From the NCBI RefSeq assembly GCF_013249015.1, contig NZ_JABRPL010000001.1, positions 62,001-126,000 of the forward strand: a stretch of 64,000 bases of DNA. Reading direction: 5' to 3'. This DNA is from Rathayibacter agropyri (lineage in GTDB: Bacteria; Actinomycetota; Actinomycetes; Actinomycetales; Microbacteriaceae). The translations under genes and the position numbers were made by a program. The notes under the pieces are model-generated. The model worked only from the letters and a program-made list of their open reading frames with translations, was not told where the DNA came from and made no database searches. Shown here one piece after another: positions 20,244 to 30,220 of this stretch (position 1 is the stretch's first letter; every line of letters starts with the position of its first letter).

Positions 20244-21344
20244 CTAGGAGGTGCGGACCGTGACCCGCTCGGCCAGCTCGCGCAGCTCGGCCGCTCCCTC
20301 CGGCCGCAGCGGGGCGTCAGGCAGAACCGCCATCGCCGCGGCGACCTCCCGCGCGATCCGCTCTTCGAGCCGCTTGAGCGCTCCGCTTCTTTCGACGATC
20401 TCCTGAGCGCGGGAGATGGCTGCCGGATCCGCGTCGCTCCGGCCGACGACGGCGTCGAGTTCGGCCCGCTCGTTCGGGGAGCAGGCTTCACGCGCCAGCC
20501 CGAGCAGGACGGTTCGCTTGCCCTCGCGCAGATCGTCTCCCGAGGGCTTACCGGTGACGGCCGGATCGCCGAAAACGCCAAGGATGTCGTCGCGGAGTTG
20601 GAATGCGATGCCGACGGGGAGCCCGAAGTGCCGTAGCGCGTCGAGTTGCGCGTCGTCTCCGCCCCCGAGCGAACCACCGATCGCCAGCGGGGCCTCGATG
20701 CTGTACTTCGCGCTCTTATAGACGACGACCCGTTCGGCGCGCTCGAGGTGTTCGTGCTCGGGGTGCCGAATCCAGGCGCTCTCCTCGAGGATGTCGAGGT
20801 ACTGCCCGAGTGTCACCTCGGTGCGCATGAGGTTGAACTCGGCGCGCGCGCGGGCTGCCGCGACTCGGTCCTCCAGCGACCACTCCGCGCCGGCGAAGAT
20901 CTCGTCGGACCAGACCAGGAGGAGATCGCCCAGCAGGATCGCGGAGGAGCGGCCGAACTCCTCTCGGTCGCCCGTCCAGCCTCCCTCCTCGTGGAAAGAG
21001 GAGAAGCGGCGGTGCGCAGCGGGGGCGCCGCGGCGAGTGTCGGAGTTGTCGATCACGTCGTCGTGCACGAGTGCTGCCGCATGGAACAGCTCGAGGCTCG
21101 CTCCTACCTGCGCGATCGGATCGGATCCGCTCGAATACGCGTCGCTCGGCACACTCGAGACGGCGTTCCAGCCCGCCTCACAGAAGCGCGCCCGGAACCG
21201 CTTACCTCCGCTGAGAAAGTCCCGCGAAAGGTCGCCGAGGGCCCAGACGTCCTCACCGATCGAGCGCAGAATTGGCATGCGTCCGACGAGGAATTCATCG
21301 ATTCGGAGCTGGACGCGATCGACCAGTCGAGAGCTGTGGGTCAC
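20244..21344 (-). CDS. idsA: polyprenyl (geranylgeranyl-type) diphosphate synthase
   Basis: A 366-residue all-trans prenyltransferase that elongates allylic diphosphates with isopentenyl diphosphate. The first aspartate-rich motif is LVHDDVIDNSDTRRG and the second is LRDDILGVFGD, with GGKRFRARF near residue 47 binding diphosphate and YKSAKYS in the middle. Chain length cannot be fixed from the sequence alone; Ala and Leu residues four and five positions before the first motif (HAAALVHDD) suggest a C20 or longer product. The position beside Rv2175c and DUF3040 matches mycobacterial idsA2. Products may feed menaquinone, carotenoids or decaprenyl phosphate. Confidence 0.9.
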   Translation of the reverse strand: MTHSSRLVDRVQLRIDEFLVGRMPILRSIGEDVWALGDLSRDFLSGGKRFRARFCEAGWNAVSSVPSDAYSSGSDPIAQVGASLELFHAAALVHDDVIDNSDTRRGAPAAHRRFSSFHEEGGWTGDREEFGRSSAILLGDLLLVWSDEIFAGAEWSLEDRVAAARARAEFNLMRTEVTLGQYLDILEESAWIRHPEHEHLERAERVVVYKSAKYSIEAPLAIGGSLGGGDDAQLDALRHFGLPVGIAFQLRDDILGVFGDPAVTGKPSGDDLREGKRTVLLGLAREACSPNERAELDAVVGRSDADPAAISRAQEIVERSGALKRLEERIAREVAAAMAVLPDAPLRPEGAAELRELAERVTVRTS

Positions 21345-21394
21345 CTGACCAGCCTATGCACCGGCGGCGCCTGGCGCCTGTGCTGGACTCGGTC

Positions 21395-21400
21395 TACACT
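21395..21400 (+). promoter_or_regulatory. -10-like hexamer upstream of the DUF3040 gene
   Basis: TACACT in the 143-bp gap divergent from idsA, giving a leader of about 80 nt to the ATG at 21488. A -35 element is not convincing. Confidence 0.35.
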
Positions 21401-21487
21401 GAAGCGCCGCCGACCGGTCGTGCCCAGTGCCGCCAATTTCGTCGCCGACCCCCGCGGGGCTCGGCGTCACACCCTGAAGGGGTCAAG

Positions 21488-21877
21488 ATGCCGCTTTCGG
21501 AACACGAGCAACGGCTCCTCGATGAGATGGAGCGGAACCTCTATCAGAATGACGCCGATTTCGTGGCAGCGGTCGGCAAGGGTCGCGGTGGTACCAACTA
21601 TCGGGCTCTCGTTCTGGGCATCCTGCTCGGCATTCTTGGTCTCGCGGTGCTCGTGGCGGGTGTCGTCGTCCGACAGCCACTCGTGGGCATCCTCGGCTTC
21701 GCCGTCATGCTCGGCGGAGTCGTCGTCGGTCTGCGCCCGGCGCCCGGCGGCTCCGTCGAGGCTGGGCTGGCCGACGCCGGTCGGCCGTCGAAGCCCCGCT
21801 CCAGCAACCGGCAGGGTTCCGGATTCATGGACCGCCTGAACGACAGGTGGGACAACCGCGGAGACGGGCGCGGCTAG
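21488..21877 (+). CDS. DUF3040 domain-containing membrane protein
   Basis: A 129-residue protein beginning [19 protein letters not shown], the hallmark of DUF3040 proteins that precede mraZ in actinomycetes. Two adjacent hydrophobic helices (about residues 37-58 and 62-80) follow, then a polar, Arg/Asp/Gly-rich C-terminal tail. It is predicted to be an inner-membrane hairpin with both ends in the cytoplasm. The ATG is preceded by a GAAGGGG ribosome-binding site. No function is established; its constant position beside the dcw cluster hints at an envelope or division role. A strong terminator follows. Confidence 0.85.
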   Translation: MPLSEHEQRLLDEMERNLYQNDADFVAAVGKGRGGTNYRALVLGILLGILGLAVLVAGVVVRQPLVGILGFAVMLGGVVVGLRPAPGGSVEAGLADAGRPSKPRSSNRQGSGFMDRLNDRWDNRGDGRG

Positions 21878-21901
21878 CCCGCTCCTTTCCGCTCCACCAC
21901 A

Positions 21902-21931
21902 GGGTCGATCCTTACGGATCGGCCCTTTTTT
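21902..21931 (+). terminator. rho-independent terminator after the DUF3040 gene
   Basis: A 10-bp stem (21902-21911 with 21916-21925, one G·U pair), loop TTAC, followed directly by six T residues. This separates the DUF3040 gene from the dcw promoter region. Confidence 0.9.
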
Positions 21932-22047
21932 CATGCCCGGACTCTCCCTTTTCCAGCAGTCTCCCTCCACTTCGCCCCACCCTCGCCGATCCGCACCGTG
22001 CCGGGGATGTCACGGGCTTCATAAACGCGCCGTGGGGCACGCCGGGG

Positions 22048-22075
22048 TTGTTGGTGGGGGGAAGTGGAGTACTGT
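22048..22075 (+). promoter_or_regulatory. candidate promoter of the dcw cluster (PmraZ)
   Basis: TTGTTG (22048-22053), a 16-bp spacer and TACTGT (22070-22075), 43 nt before the mraZ GTG. The spacer and -10 are covered by the three MraZ-type boxes, as expected for autoregulation. Confidence 0.45.
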
Positions 22076-22079
22076 GGAG
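22054..22079 (+). promoter_or_regulatory. MraZ-binding boxes
   Basis: GTGGGG at 22054, GTGGAG at 22064 and GTGGAG at 22074: three direct repeats at an exact 10-bp pitch. MraZ of other bacteria binds 10-bp-spaced TGGGA/GTGGG-type direct repeats in its own promoter. Further unphased GTGGGG words occur at 22032 and 22105. Confidence 0.8.
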
Positions 22080-22118
22080 GACACGCCATCCTTGGCCAGA
22101 AGAAGTGGGGGGCATTAC

Positions 22119-22550
22119 GTGTTCCTCGGCACCCATTCCCCCAAGCTCGACGAGAAGGGCCGCGTGATCCTCCCCGCCAAGTTCCGCGACGAACTCTCTT
22201 CCGGAGTCGTCGTCACGCGCGGCCAGGAGCGGTGCCTCTACGTGTTCAGCCAGGCCGAGTTCGAGGTGATGCACGAGAAGATCAGGCAGGCACCCGTCAC
22301 GAGCAAGCAGGCGCGCGACTTCCTCCGGGTGTTCCTCTCGGGAGCGAGTTCGGAGACGCCGGATAAGCAGAACCGCATTACGCTCCCGGCTCCGCTGCGC
22401 TCCTACGCAGGTCTTGACCGCGATCTGACCGTGATCGGAGCGGGCAACCGCGCCGAGATCTGGGCTCAGGACGCCTGGGAGAGCTACCTCCAGGAGCAGG
22501 AGTCCGTGTTCTCTGACACCCAGGAGGAGGTGATCCCCGGCCTGTTCTAG
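22119..22550 (+). CDS. mraZ: transcriptional regulator MraZ
   Basis: A 143-residue protein of two AbrB-like DNA-binding halves: [23 protein letters not shown] near the N-terminus and [25 protein letters not shown] in the second half, the duplicated DxKGRxxxP motif of MraZ. It forms rings and represses the dcw operon in Escherichia coli. The GTG at 22119 gives the family length and follows a G-rich stretch; the longer upstream frame overlaps the operator boxes. First gene of the cell-division and wall cluster, followed by rsmH after about 110 nt. Confidence 0.92.
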   Translation: MFLGTHSPKLDEKGRVILPAKFRDELSSGVVVTRGQERCLYVFSQAEFEVMHEKIRQAPVTSKQARDFLRVFLSGASSETPDKQNRITLPAPLRSYAGLDRDLTVIGAGNRAEIWAQDAWESYLQEQESVFSDTQEEVIPGLF

Positions 22551-22658
22551 CTCCTGTCGCGCGACTCCCAGCCACTCGGCGCCCGGACGCACCTTCCCCG
22601 GTGTCCGGACGCGAGGTGGATGGGGATCGGACGACAGGAACGGGACGGCGGGACCGCC

Positions 22659-23642
22659 ATGGCAGAGAACACTCCGGACGACGGCGTGCGCCCGACCGAG
22701 CAGCGACACCTCCCCGTGCTGCTCGAGCGCTGCGTCGAGCTCCTCGCCCCGGCGCTCGGGCGTGAGGGCGCCGTCGTCGTCGACGCGACGCTCGGCATGG
22801 GCGGCCACTCGCTCGCGCTGCTCGAGCGCTTTCCCGGCCTGCACCTCGTCGGGCTCGACCGCGACCCCGAGGCGTTGCAGCTGGCGGGGGAGCGGCTGGC
22901 GGCTCACTCGTCTCGGATCGACCTCGTGCATGCCGTGTACGACGAGCTGCCCGACGTGCTCGACGAGCTGGGCATCGACGCGATAGACGGCGCGCTCTTC
23001 GACCTCGGCGTCTCCTCGCTTCAACTCGATGAGACCGAGCGCGGTTTCTCGTACTCGAGGGACGCGCCGCTGGACATGCGGATGGACTCGACCGCTCCGC
23101 TGACCGCGGCAAGCATCCTCGCCGACTACACCGAGGGCGACCTGCGCCGGATTTTCCACGAGTACGGCGAGGAGCGGCTCGCCGCGCGCTACGCCAAGAA
23201 GATCGTTGAGGCTCGCCGCGAGGCTCCGCTGGAGCGCTCCGGTCGGCTGGTCGAGATCATCCAGGCCGCGACCCCGGTCGCGATCCAGCGCAACGGGCAC
23301 CCCGCCAAGCGGGTGTTCCAAGCGCTGCGGATCGAGGTCAACCAGGAGTTATCGGTGCTCGAGCGCGCCGTCCCCGCCGCTCTCGGGCGGATCAACGAGG
23401 GCGGACGCATTGTCGTGGAGGCGTACCAGTCCCTGGAGGACCGCATCGTCAAGCGCGCGCTCCAGGCCGCGTCCTCCTCGACCGCCCCAGCCGGGCTCCC
23501 CGTGGAGTTGCCCGAGCATCGACCCGAGTTCCGACTCGTCATCCGCGGCGCTGAACTCGCCTCCGACGACGAGAAGGCCCGCAACCCCCGAGCGACACCC
23601 GTGCGATTGCGCGCGGCCGAGAGGATCAGGAGCACCGCATGA
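22659..23642 (+). CDS. rsmH: 16S rRNA (cytosine1402-N4)-methyltransferase
   Basis: A 327-residue SAM-dependent methyltransferase (MraW) that modifies C1402 in the ribosomal P site. After [14 protein letters not shown] comes the SAM-binding [30 protein letters not shown], then [23 protein letters not shown], the hallmark of RsmH, and [17 protein letters not shown] [18 protein letters not shown] near residue 225. The ATG at 22659 fits the short N-terminus of the family; an in-frame ATG at 22620 would add 13 residues. The stop overlaps the ftsL start (ATGA). Confidence 0.92.
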   Translation: MAENTPDDGVRPTEQRHLPVLLERCVELLAPALGREGAVVVDATLGMGGHSLALLERFPGLHLVGLDRDPEALQLAGERLAAHSSRIDLVHAVYDELPDVLDELGIDAIDGALFDLGVSSLQLDETERGFSYSRDAPLDMRMDSTAPLTAASILADYTEGDLRRIFHEYGEERLAARYAKKIVEARREAPLERSGRLVEIIQAATPVAIQRNGHPAKRVFQALRIEVNQELSVLERAVPAALGRINEGGRIVVEAYQSLEDRIVKRALQAASSSTAPAGLPVELPEHRPEFRLVIRGAELASDDEKARNPRATPVRLRAAERIRSTA

Positions 23643-24208
23643 GCGCCACCGCCGTCATCGACCCCGCCGTCATCGACCCCGCCCGCCGGACACGACCCGA
23701 GGAGGCGACGCCTCGTCCCCGGATCGAGGCCGTCCCCGCGGGCACGTCGCGCGCGCGTCCCAAGCTGGTCCACGGGATCGTCGCTGTCGCCGGCCTCTTC
23801 GCGATCATCGTGGTGCAGCTGCTCGTCAGCGTCGGCCTCTCGCAGGGGGCGTACCAGATCTCGGCTCTGCAGACCGAGCAGCGGACGCTGAGCCGCAGTA
23901 ATGACGAGAAGCAGGACGCGGTCGACACGCTGAGTTCGCCGCAGAACCTCGCGAACGCCGCGCGGGGACTCGGCATGGTGGCGAACACGGCCCCCGTCTA
24001 CCTTCGCCTGTCCGATGGAGCGGTGCTTGGCGACCCCGCATCGGCCGCCGCGAGCGAGGTGGGCGGTTCGGTCGCCGCGCCCCTGGTGCCCAACGCCCTG
24101 GTGCCGGCTCTTCAGCCGGGAGCGGCCGCCGCGAGCGCGTCCTCCCCGGGTCCGGACGGAGCGGCCGTACCGTTGCAGGGCGAGCTGCCGGCGCCGATCA
24201 CCCACTGA
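23639..24208 (+). CDS. ftsL: FtsL-like cell division membrane protein
   Basis: A 189-residue bitopic protein: a 42-residue cytoplasmic segment, one membrane helix ([20 protein letters not shown], about residues 46-66), then a short coiled-coil stretch with the [17 protein letters not shown] segment found in FtsL/DivIC-type proteins, and an Ala/Pro/Ser-rich tail. Sequence conservation is low, as usual for FtsL, so the call rests on topology and position between rsmH and ftsI. In the divisome FtsL pairs with FtsB and FtsQ and activates FtsWI. The ATG overlaps the rsmH stop. Confidence 0.75.
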   Translation: MSATAVIDPAVIDPARRTRPEEATPRPRIEAVPAGTSRARPKLVHGIVAVAGLFAIIVVQLLVSVGLSQGAYQISALQTEQRTLSRSNDEKQDAVDTLSSPQNLANAARGLGMVANTAPVYLRLSDGAVLGDPASAAASEVGGSVAAPLVPNALVPALQPGAAAASASSPGPDGAAVPLQGELPAPITH

Positions 24209-24234
24209 CGCACCGAGCCGCGGACAGCCTCCGG

Positions 24235-26091
24235 GTGGCCGCTGAAGCGCTCCATGACGATCATCTGGACCCGACGAACGGCGGCCCGACCGCCCGGAGC
24301 AAGAAGGACACCGCCGCAGTGAGACACCACCGCTCGAGCAAACGCCGCACGGCAGTCACGTTTGTGATCATCCTCGCCGTCGTCGGCCTCTTCGTCGGCA
24401 AGCTTGTCGACATTCAAATCGTGCGTGCGGACGAGCTCACTGACGCCGCAGCGGAGAACCAGTCGAACAGCGTCGTCACCTATGGCACCCGCGGACCGAT
24501 CGTCGACCGGGCAGGCACGGTTCTCGCGGACACGACCACTCGGTACCGGCTGACCACCTCGCCCAAGAACGTGGCGGAGTTTCCCCGGGTGCTCGGCGAC
24601 GGGCAGAAGGTGATCGTCAGCGTTCAGCAGGCCGCCGCCGAGATCGGCGCGATCACCGGCCAGTCGATCGAGCAGATCACGGGCGCGGTCAGCGCGGCGC
24701 TGGCCAAGGACAGCAAGGCCAACTACCTGGTGCTTGTCGACGGCCTGGACCTCGACGCCTACCAGAAGCTCGTCGCGCTCGACATTCCGTGGACCTACTT
24801 CGAGACGCAGCAGGGACGCAGCTACCCCAACGGCGCGGTCGCGGGCAACGTCGTCGGCTATGTCGGAGCCGACGGAGCAGCCCAGGAGGGAATGGAGTAC
24901 GGCGAGAATACGTGCCTCGCCGGGCAGAACGGCTCCGAGAGTTACGAGCGCAGCGCCGACTACGTGCGCATCCCCGGCAGTACCGTCTCGGAGGCCCCGG
25001 CAGTCGACGGCGGCACGCTGAAGCTGACCCTCGACTCTGATCTCCAGTACTACTCGCAGCAGGTCCTCTCGAAGCGCGTCGCCGAGGTGGGAGGCAGCTA
25101 CGGCATCGTCGTCGTTCAGGAGGTGAAGACCGGCAAGCTGCTGGCCGTCGCCGAGACCCCCACCGTCGATCCGAACAACGTCGAGGCCAGCGCCGCCGCG
25201 GATCGTAGCTCGCGTGCCTTCCGCGCGCCGTTCGAGCCGGGCTCCACCTTCAAGCCGATGACCGCGGCGATGCTGATCGACCAGGGTCAGGCGGACCCGA
25301 CGACCCAGGTCGTCGTGCCGGACAGCTTCGAGAAGGACGGGGCGTCGTTCAGCGACGACTGGTCGCACTCGCCGACGAACTACACGCTGACGGGCATTCT
25401 CCGGGACTCCTCAAACGTCGGCATCTCGATGCTCGGCTCGCGCCTCTCGGCCGAGAAGCGTCACGACTACCTGCAGAAGTTCGGCCTCGGCACGCCGACC
25501 GCCAGCGGCTTCCCGGGGGAGGAGGGCGGCCTGCTCTCGGACTACCAGGACTGGGACAACCAGACGAACTACACGACCATGTTTGGCCAGGGTGTCTCGG
25601 CCACCGCCGTGCAGGTCGCCGGCATCTACCAAACACTCGGTAACGGTGGTGTGCGGATCCCGGCACAGTTGATCGATGGCTGCACCACGGCCGACGGCTC
25701 GGTCGTCGATGTACCGGATGCGACGGGCACGCAGGTGGTGTCAAATTCGGCCGCGAAGCAGGTTGTCGACATGCTGCAGACTCACTACGCCGAGGGCTGG
25801 CTCGCGAAGGACGTCCACGTCGACGGCTACAACATCGCCACGAAGACGGGTACCGCGCAGCAGCCGGACGGCAAGGGCGGCTATTCCAAGAGCTACACCG
25901 TGTCGCTCGCCGGGCTCGCCCCGGCGGAGGACCCGAAGTACGTCGTGACGGTCACCATCGCGGATGCGGTTAAGATGAATACGTCCAAAGCCACAGCTCC
26001 GGTCTTCCAGCAGGTCATGACCCAGGTGCTTAAGAGCAACCGGGTAGAGCCCTCCACCGTGCCGCCGGTGAACTACCCCAGCACGTGGTGA
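24235..26091 (+). CDS. ftsI: peptidoglycan transpeptidase FtsI (class B PBP)
   Basis: A 618-residue class B penicillin-binding protein that cross-links septal peptidoglycan with FtsW. A cytoplasmic segment of about 40 residues and one membrane helix (FVIILAVVGLFVGKLV) are followed by the dimerisation domain with RGPIVDRAGTVLA, and the transpeptidase domain with the active-site STFK (in EPGSTFKPM), SSN (in RDSSNVGIS) and KTGT (in IATKTGTAQQP). There is no PASTA domain, unlike some actinobacterial PBP2x. A GTG start is used at 24235; the 26-nt gap from ftsL has no terminator. The last 7 nt overlap murE. Confidence 0.93.
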   Translation: MAAEALHDDHLDPTNGGPTARSKKDTAAVRHHRSSKRRTAVTFVIILAVVGLFVGKLVDIQIVRADELTDAAAENQSNSVVTYGTRGPIVDRAGTVLADTTTRYRLTTSPKNVAEFPRVLGDGQKVIVSVQQAAAEIGAITGQSIEQITGAVSAALAKDSKANYLVLVDGLDLDAYQKLVALDIPWTYFETQQGRSYPNGAVAGNVVGYVGADGAAQEGMEYGENTCLAGQNGSESYERSADYVRIPGSTVSEAPAVDGGTLKLTLDSDLQYYSQQVLSKRVAEVGGSYGIVVVQEVKTGKLLAVAETPTVDPNNVEASAAADRSSRAFRAPFEPGSTFKPMTAAMLIDQGQADPTTQVVVPDSFEKDGASFSDDWSHSPTNYTLTGILRDSSNVGISMLGSRLSAEKRHDYLQKFGLGTPTASGFPGEEGGLLSDYQDWDNQTNYTTMFGQGVSATAVQVAGIYQTLGNGGVRIPAQLIDGCTTADGSVVDVPDATGTQVVSNSAAKQVVDMLQTHYAEGWLAKDVHVDGYNIATKTGTAQQPDGKGGYSKSYTVSLAGLAPAEDPKYVVTVTIADAVKMNTSKATAPVFQQVMTQVLKSNRVEPSTVPPVNYPSTW

Positions 26092-27704
26092 CGGCGGCCA
26101 GGACCGACCCCCGGTACGCACTAGCACGAGAGAAAGAGCGGGCATTGCACGACCCTCGCCCGCAGTCCTCCCTCCGTCCCGAGCACCCGGTGCCGCGGAG
26201 CCTCTCCCAACTCGTCTCCGAGTTCTCCCTCGGTCCGGTTCGCGGCGTCGAGGGCGTCGAGGTCAGCGGGATCACGCTCGACTCGAAGCAGGTCGAAGCC
26301 GGTGATCTCTACGTCGGAGTCGCAGGACGACATGCACATGGCGCGGCCTTCGCCTCGACCGCCGCCGCGTCGGGAGCGGTCGCCGTGCTGACGGATCCTG
26401 AGGGAGCGGAACTCGCCGCCTCCAGCGGACTGCCCGTCCTGATCACCCCTGACCCGCGCGCCGCCCTCGGCGATGTCGCGGCCTGGATCCACCGCACCGG
26501 CGAGGATGTGCCGACCCTTTTCGGCGTCACGGGCACCAACGGGAAAACCAGCGTCGTGTACCTCCTCGATGCTCTGCTGCGTCGCCTCGGAGTCGTCTCG
26601 GGCCTGAGCTCGACAGCCGAGCGTCGCATCGGCGACATCGCTGTCGTGAGCTCGCTCACCACTCCCGAGGCGACCGAGTTGCACGCACTCCTCGCCCGAA
26701 TGCGCGAGTCTGCGGTCCGGGCCGTGTCGATCGAGGTCTCGGCGCAGGCGCTGAGTCGGCACCGGGTCGATGGCCTCGTTTTCGACGTCGTCGGATTCAC
26801 GAACCTCAGCCACGACCACCTCGACGACTACGCCGATCTTCGGGAGTACTTCGAGGCGAAGGCCGACCTCTTCGACCCGGAGCGCGCCCGCCGAGGTGTC
26901 GTCACGGTCGACAGCGCGTGGGGCCGCGAGCTCGCTGAGCGCAGCCGCATCCCGGTCGCCACCCTGGCCAGTTCATCCGCCGTCGGGGTTGCCCCCGCGA
27001 CGCCGGCCGACTGGGCGATGACGGTCATCGACGCCGCCGCGGACAGCACTACCTTCCGCCTCGACGGGCCAGAGAACCGCTCCGTCGTCATCACCGTGTC
27101 GCTCATCGGCTGGTACATGGCAGCCAACGCTGCGCTCGCGATCGTGATGCTGGTCGAGTCCGGTTTCGACCTCGACGCGATCACCCACGCGCTCGAGGAG
27201 AGTCGCCTCGACGTCTACATCCCCGGGCGCGCGGAGCTGGTGTCGGGAGAGCGCGGCCCTCGCGTGTACGTGGACTACGGTCACACTCCCGACGCGTTTC
27301 AGAACGCCCTCGAGGCGCTTCGTGCGCTGACCCCCGGGCGTCTCGTCATGATCTTCGGTGCGGACGGCGACCGCGACACCACCAAGCGGAGCGACATGGG
27401 CGCCATCGCGGCACGGCTCGCGGATGTCGTCATCGTTACGGACTTCCACCCGCGCTGGGAGGACCCCGCGGCAATCCGGGCCGTCCTGCTCGAGGGAGCG
27501 CGCACCGCCGCGCCCGACAAGGAGATCCACGAGATCGCCGACCCGCGCGCCGCCGTGCGGGCCGCCGTCGCGCTCGCGCGCGAGGGGGATTCGATCCTCT
27601 ACGCCGGCCCCGGCCACGAGGACTATCAGGAGATCGCAGGAGTGCACATGCCCTATTCGGCCAGAGACGATGTCCGGCAGGCCCTGCGCGAGGCGGGCTG
27701 GTAG
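26085..27704 (+). CDS. murE: UDP-N-acetylmuramyl-tripeptide synthetase
   Basis: A 539-residue Mur ligase adding the third, usually diamino, acid to UDP-MurNAc-L-Ala-D-Glu (or the B-type equivalent). The ATP loop is VTGTNGKTS, and the central domain shows NLSHDHLDDY and RVYVDYGHTPDAF. The specificity segment reads VTDFHPRWEDPAAIR where DAP-adding enzymes have DNPR: Asp-Asn is replaced by Phe-His while the Arg remains. This suggests an acceptor other than meso-DAP, in line with the B-type walls (diaminobutyrate, ornithine, lysine or homoserine) of Microbacteriaceae; this is inference. The start is uncertain: GTG at 26085/26088 couples to ftsI, while a TTG at 26145 would give 519 residues. Confidence 0.92.
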   Translation: MVTAARTDPRYALAREKERALHDPRPQSSLRPEHPVPRSLSQLVSEFSLGPVRGVEGVEVSGITLDSKQVEAGDLYVGVAGRHAHGAAFASTAAASGAVAVLTDPEGAELAASSGLPVLITPDPRAALGDVAAWIHRTGEDVPTLFGVTGTNGKTSVVYLLDALLRRLGVVSGLSSTAERRIGDIAVVSSLTTPEATELHALLARMRESAVRAVSIEVSAQALSRHRVDGLVFDVVGFTNLSHDHLDDYADLREYFEAKADLFDPERARRGVVTVDSAWGRELAERSRIPVATLASSSAVGVAPATPADWAMTVIDAAADSTTFRLDGPENRSVVITVSLIGWYMAANAALAIVMLVESGFDLDAITHALEESRLDVYIPGRAELVSGERGPRVYVDYGHTPDAFQNALEALRALTPGRLVMIFGADGDRDTTKRSDMGAIAARLADVVIVTDFHPRWEDPAAIRAVLLEGARTAAPDKEIHEIADPRAAVRAAVALAREGDSILYAGPGHEDYQEIAGVHMPYSARDDVRQALREAGW

Positions 27705-29129
27705 ATGATCGCCCTCACCCTCACCGAGATCGCCGAGGCCGTCTCGGGCCGCCTGCACCTGGCCGGTTCCTCGGCCACCGCCGCGACCCTGATCGACGGA
27801 GCGACCGAGACCGACTCCCGCGAGATCGCTCCCGGCGGCATCTTCGTCGCTAAGCGCGGCGAGCACACCGACGGCCACCTCTTCGCTCCGGCCGCCCTCG
27901 AGCGCGGAGCCGCCCTGCTGATCGTCGAGCGCCCGCTCGACCTCGATGTGCCCCAGGTGCTCGTTGACGACTCCGTCGAGGCGCTGGGCGCCCTGGCGAC
28001 GGAGGTCGTCCGCCGCGTTCGCGAGAGAGGTGTGCTGACAGTCCTCGGCGTGACCGGCTCGAACGGCAAGACGACCACGAAGAACCTTCTTCGCACCATC
28101 CTCGAGCGCACCGGCGAGACGGTCGCCCCGCGCGGCTCGTTCAACAACGAGGTCGGCGCTCCGATCACGATGCTCAAGGTTTCGGAGTCGACCCGTTTCC
28201 TCGTTGCCGAGATGGGCGCGAGCGCTCTCGGTGAGATCCGCCGTCTCGTGCGGATGGCGAAGCCGGATGTCGGCGTGGTCCTCGCGGTGGGCCTCGCCCA
28301 CGCTGGAGGCTTCGGTGGGATCGAGCGCACGCTCGAGGCTAAGACCGAGATGGTCGCCGACCTCACGGCCGATGATGTCGCCGTGCTCAACGCCGACGAC
28401 GGGCGGGTCGCCTCGATGGCTGGTCGCACCGCGGCACGCGTGGTCTGGTTCGGACGCGGCGAGAGCGCCGACGTCCGCGCCGTCGACATTGAACCGGCCG
28501 CGGATGGCACGCGCTTCACCATCGAGGTCCGAGCGGGGGAGGGTCGCGAGGCCGCCCGCGCCGACCTGCTCCTGCGCGTCCTCGGCGAGCACCACGTGAT
28601 GAACGCCCTCGCTGCCACCGCTGCCGCGCTCTCCGTCGGAGTAGCGCTGCCCGCGATCGTCGAGGCGCTCGCGACGGTCACGCTTGCGGAGCGCGGCCGG
28701 ATGGAGGTCCTCGGTGGCGAGGACGTGCGCGTCATCAACGATGCCTACAACGCCAGCCCCGACTCCACGGCCGCCGCGCTGCGCACCCTGGCGCAGATCT
28801 CGAAGCCCGAGGGGCGCACTGTCGCCGTCCTCGGCGAGATGAGCGAGCTGGGCGAGTGGGCGGATGAGGAGCACGACCGGGTGGGACTGCTGGCCGTCCG
28901 TCTCAACATTGCCCAGATCGTGGTGGTCGGCCGCGGTGCTCGCCGGATCCATGTGGCCGCCGAGCGTGAAGGGTCATGGAGCGGGGAGTCCGTCTTCGCC
29001 GAGACCTCCGACGAGGCGTTCGAGTTCCTCGAGGGGTACCTGCGCCCCGGCGACACGGTCCTGGTGAAGTCGTCGAACTCCGCAGGTCTCCGCTTCCTGG
29101 CCGAGCGTCTCGGGGAGCGCCACCGATGA
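27705..29129 (+). CDS. murF: UDP-N-acetylmuramoyl-tripeptide--D-alanyl-D-alanine ligase
   Basis: A 474-residue Mur ligase adding D-Ala-D-Ala to complete the pentapeptide. It has the N-terminal [16 protein letters not shown] substrate motif, the [17 protein letters not shown] loop, [12 protein letters not shown], and the C-terminal [19 protein letters not shown] and SNSAGLRFL. The ATG abuts the murE stop codon, and its own end overlaps mraY by four bases. No ddl gene, which supplies D-Ala-D-Ala, lies in this cluster. Confidence 0.94.
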   Translation: MIALTLTEIAEAVSGRLHLAGSSATAATLIDGATETDSREIAPGGIFVAKRGEHTDGHLFAPAALERGAALLIVERPLDLDVPQVLVDDSVEALGALATEVVRRVRERGVLTVLGVTGSNGKTTTKNLLRTILERTGETVAPRGSFNNEVGAPITMLKVSESTRFLVAEMGASALGEIRRLVRMAKPDVGVVLAVGLAHAGGFGGIERTLEAKTEMVADLTADDVAVLNADDGRVASMAGRTAARVVWFGRGESADVRAVDIEPAADGTRFTIEVRAGEGREAARADLLLRVLGEHHVMNALAATAAALSVGVALPAIVEALATVTLAERGRMEVLGGEDVRVINDAYNASPDSTAAALRTLAQISKPEGRTVAVLGEMSELGEWADEEHDRVGLLAVRLNIAQIVVVGRGARRIHVAAEREGSWSGESVFAETSDEAFEFLEGYLRPGDTVLVKSSNSAGLRFLAERLGERHR

Positions 29130-30220
29130 GGGCCCTGCTGCTGTCCGGCGCGTTCTCGGGAGCCTTCACGCTTCTGATGACGCCCCTATTCATCCGACTC
29201 TTCCATCGCCTTCAGTGGGGGCAGTTCATCCGCGAGGACGGACCGAAGTCGCACCACGTGAAGCACGGCACGGCGACGATGGGTGGCATCGTCATCATCT
29301 TTGGCACGGTGGTCGGCTACTTCCTCGGGATGCTGTTCGGCAACCGCTCGCTCGCTCCCTCCGCTTTGCTCGTTCTTTTCATGATGGTCGGGCTGGGGCT
29401 CGTCGGATTCATCGACGACTTCCTCAAGACGCGCAATCAGCGCAGCCTCGGCCTGGGTGGCTGGGCCAAAGTCGCCGGCCAGGTGATTGTCGCGGCCGCC
29501 TTCGCCGTCATCGCGATCATGGTGCGGGACTCCAATGGACTCGCGCCGGCGTCAACCTCGATCTCGTTCATCCGCGACCTGCCGTTCGACTTCGCAGCGC
29601 TCGGCTGGATCGGCATCGGCCTGTTCGTACTCTGGATCTGCATCATCGTGACGAGCACCTCGAACGGCGTGAACGTCGCGGACGGTCTCGATGGTCTCGC
29701 AACGGGCGCGTCGATTCTCGCGATCGGGTCCTACGTCATCATCGGATTCTGGCAGTCGAATCAGTGGTGCTTCGACCAGCACCTCAACCCCGAGGTCCTC
29801 GACAAGTGCTACCAGGTGAGCGATCCGTTCGACCTGGCGATCATCGCTGCGGCGGTGTCGGGCGCGCTCGTGGGCTTCCTCTGGTGGAACACCTCGCCGG
29901 CGCAGATCTTCATGGGTGACACGGGCTCATTGAGCCTGGGCGGCGCGCTCGCCGCTCTCGCGATCCTCACCCGCACGGAGCTGCTCGTCATCCTGATCGG
30001 CGGCCTGTTCGTGATCGTGACCGGCTCGGTGATCCTGCAGCGGATCTACTTCAAGCTGACGCGGGGCAAGCGCATCTTCCTGATGAGCCCGCTCCACCAC
30101 CACTTCGAGCTCAAGGGCTGGGCCGAGATCACCGTCGTGGTCCGTTTTTGGATCATCGCGGGAATCCTGGTCGCGGCCGGCGTCGGGCTCTTCTACCTGG
30201 AATGGCTCTCGCTGGCATGA
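29126..30220 (+). CDS. mraY: phospho-N-acetylmuramoyl-pentapeptide-transferase
   Basis: A 364-residue polytopic enzyme (about 10 helices) transferring phospho-MurNAc-pentapeptide to undecaprenyl phosphate, giving lipid I. Motifs are [32 protein letters not shown] (with the DD pair), [34 protein letters not shown] and [12 protein letters not shown] (HHH loop). It starts at the ATG overlapping the murF stop; the longer frame upstream is the shadow of murF. Integral to the inner membrane. Confidence 0.95.
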   Translation: MRALLLSGAFSGAFTLLMTPLFIRLFHRLQWGQFIREDGPKSHHVKHGTATMGGIVIIFGTVVGYFLGMLFGNRSLAPSALLVLFMMVGLGLVGFIDDFLKTRNQRSLGLGGWAKVAGQVIVAAAFAVIAIMVRDSNGLAPASTSISFIRDLPFDFAALGWIGIGLFVLWICIIVTSTSNGVNVADGLDGLATGASILAIGSYVIIGFWQSNQWCFDQHLNPEVLDKCYQVSDPFDLAIIAAAVSGALVGFLWWNTSPAQIFMGDTGSLSLGGALAALAILTRTELLVILIGGLFVIVTGSVILQRIYFKLTRGKRIFLMSPLHHHFELKGWAEITVVVRFWIIAGILVAAGVGLFYLEWLSLA

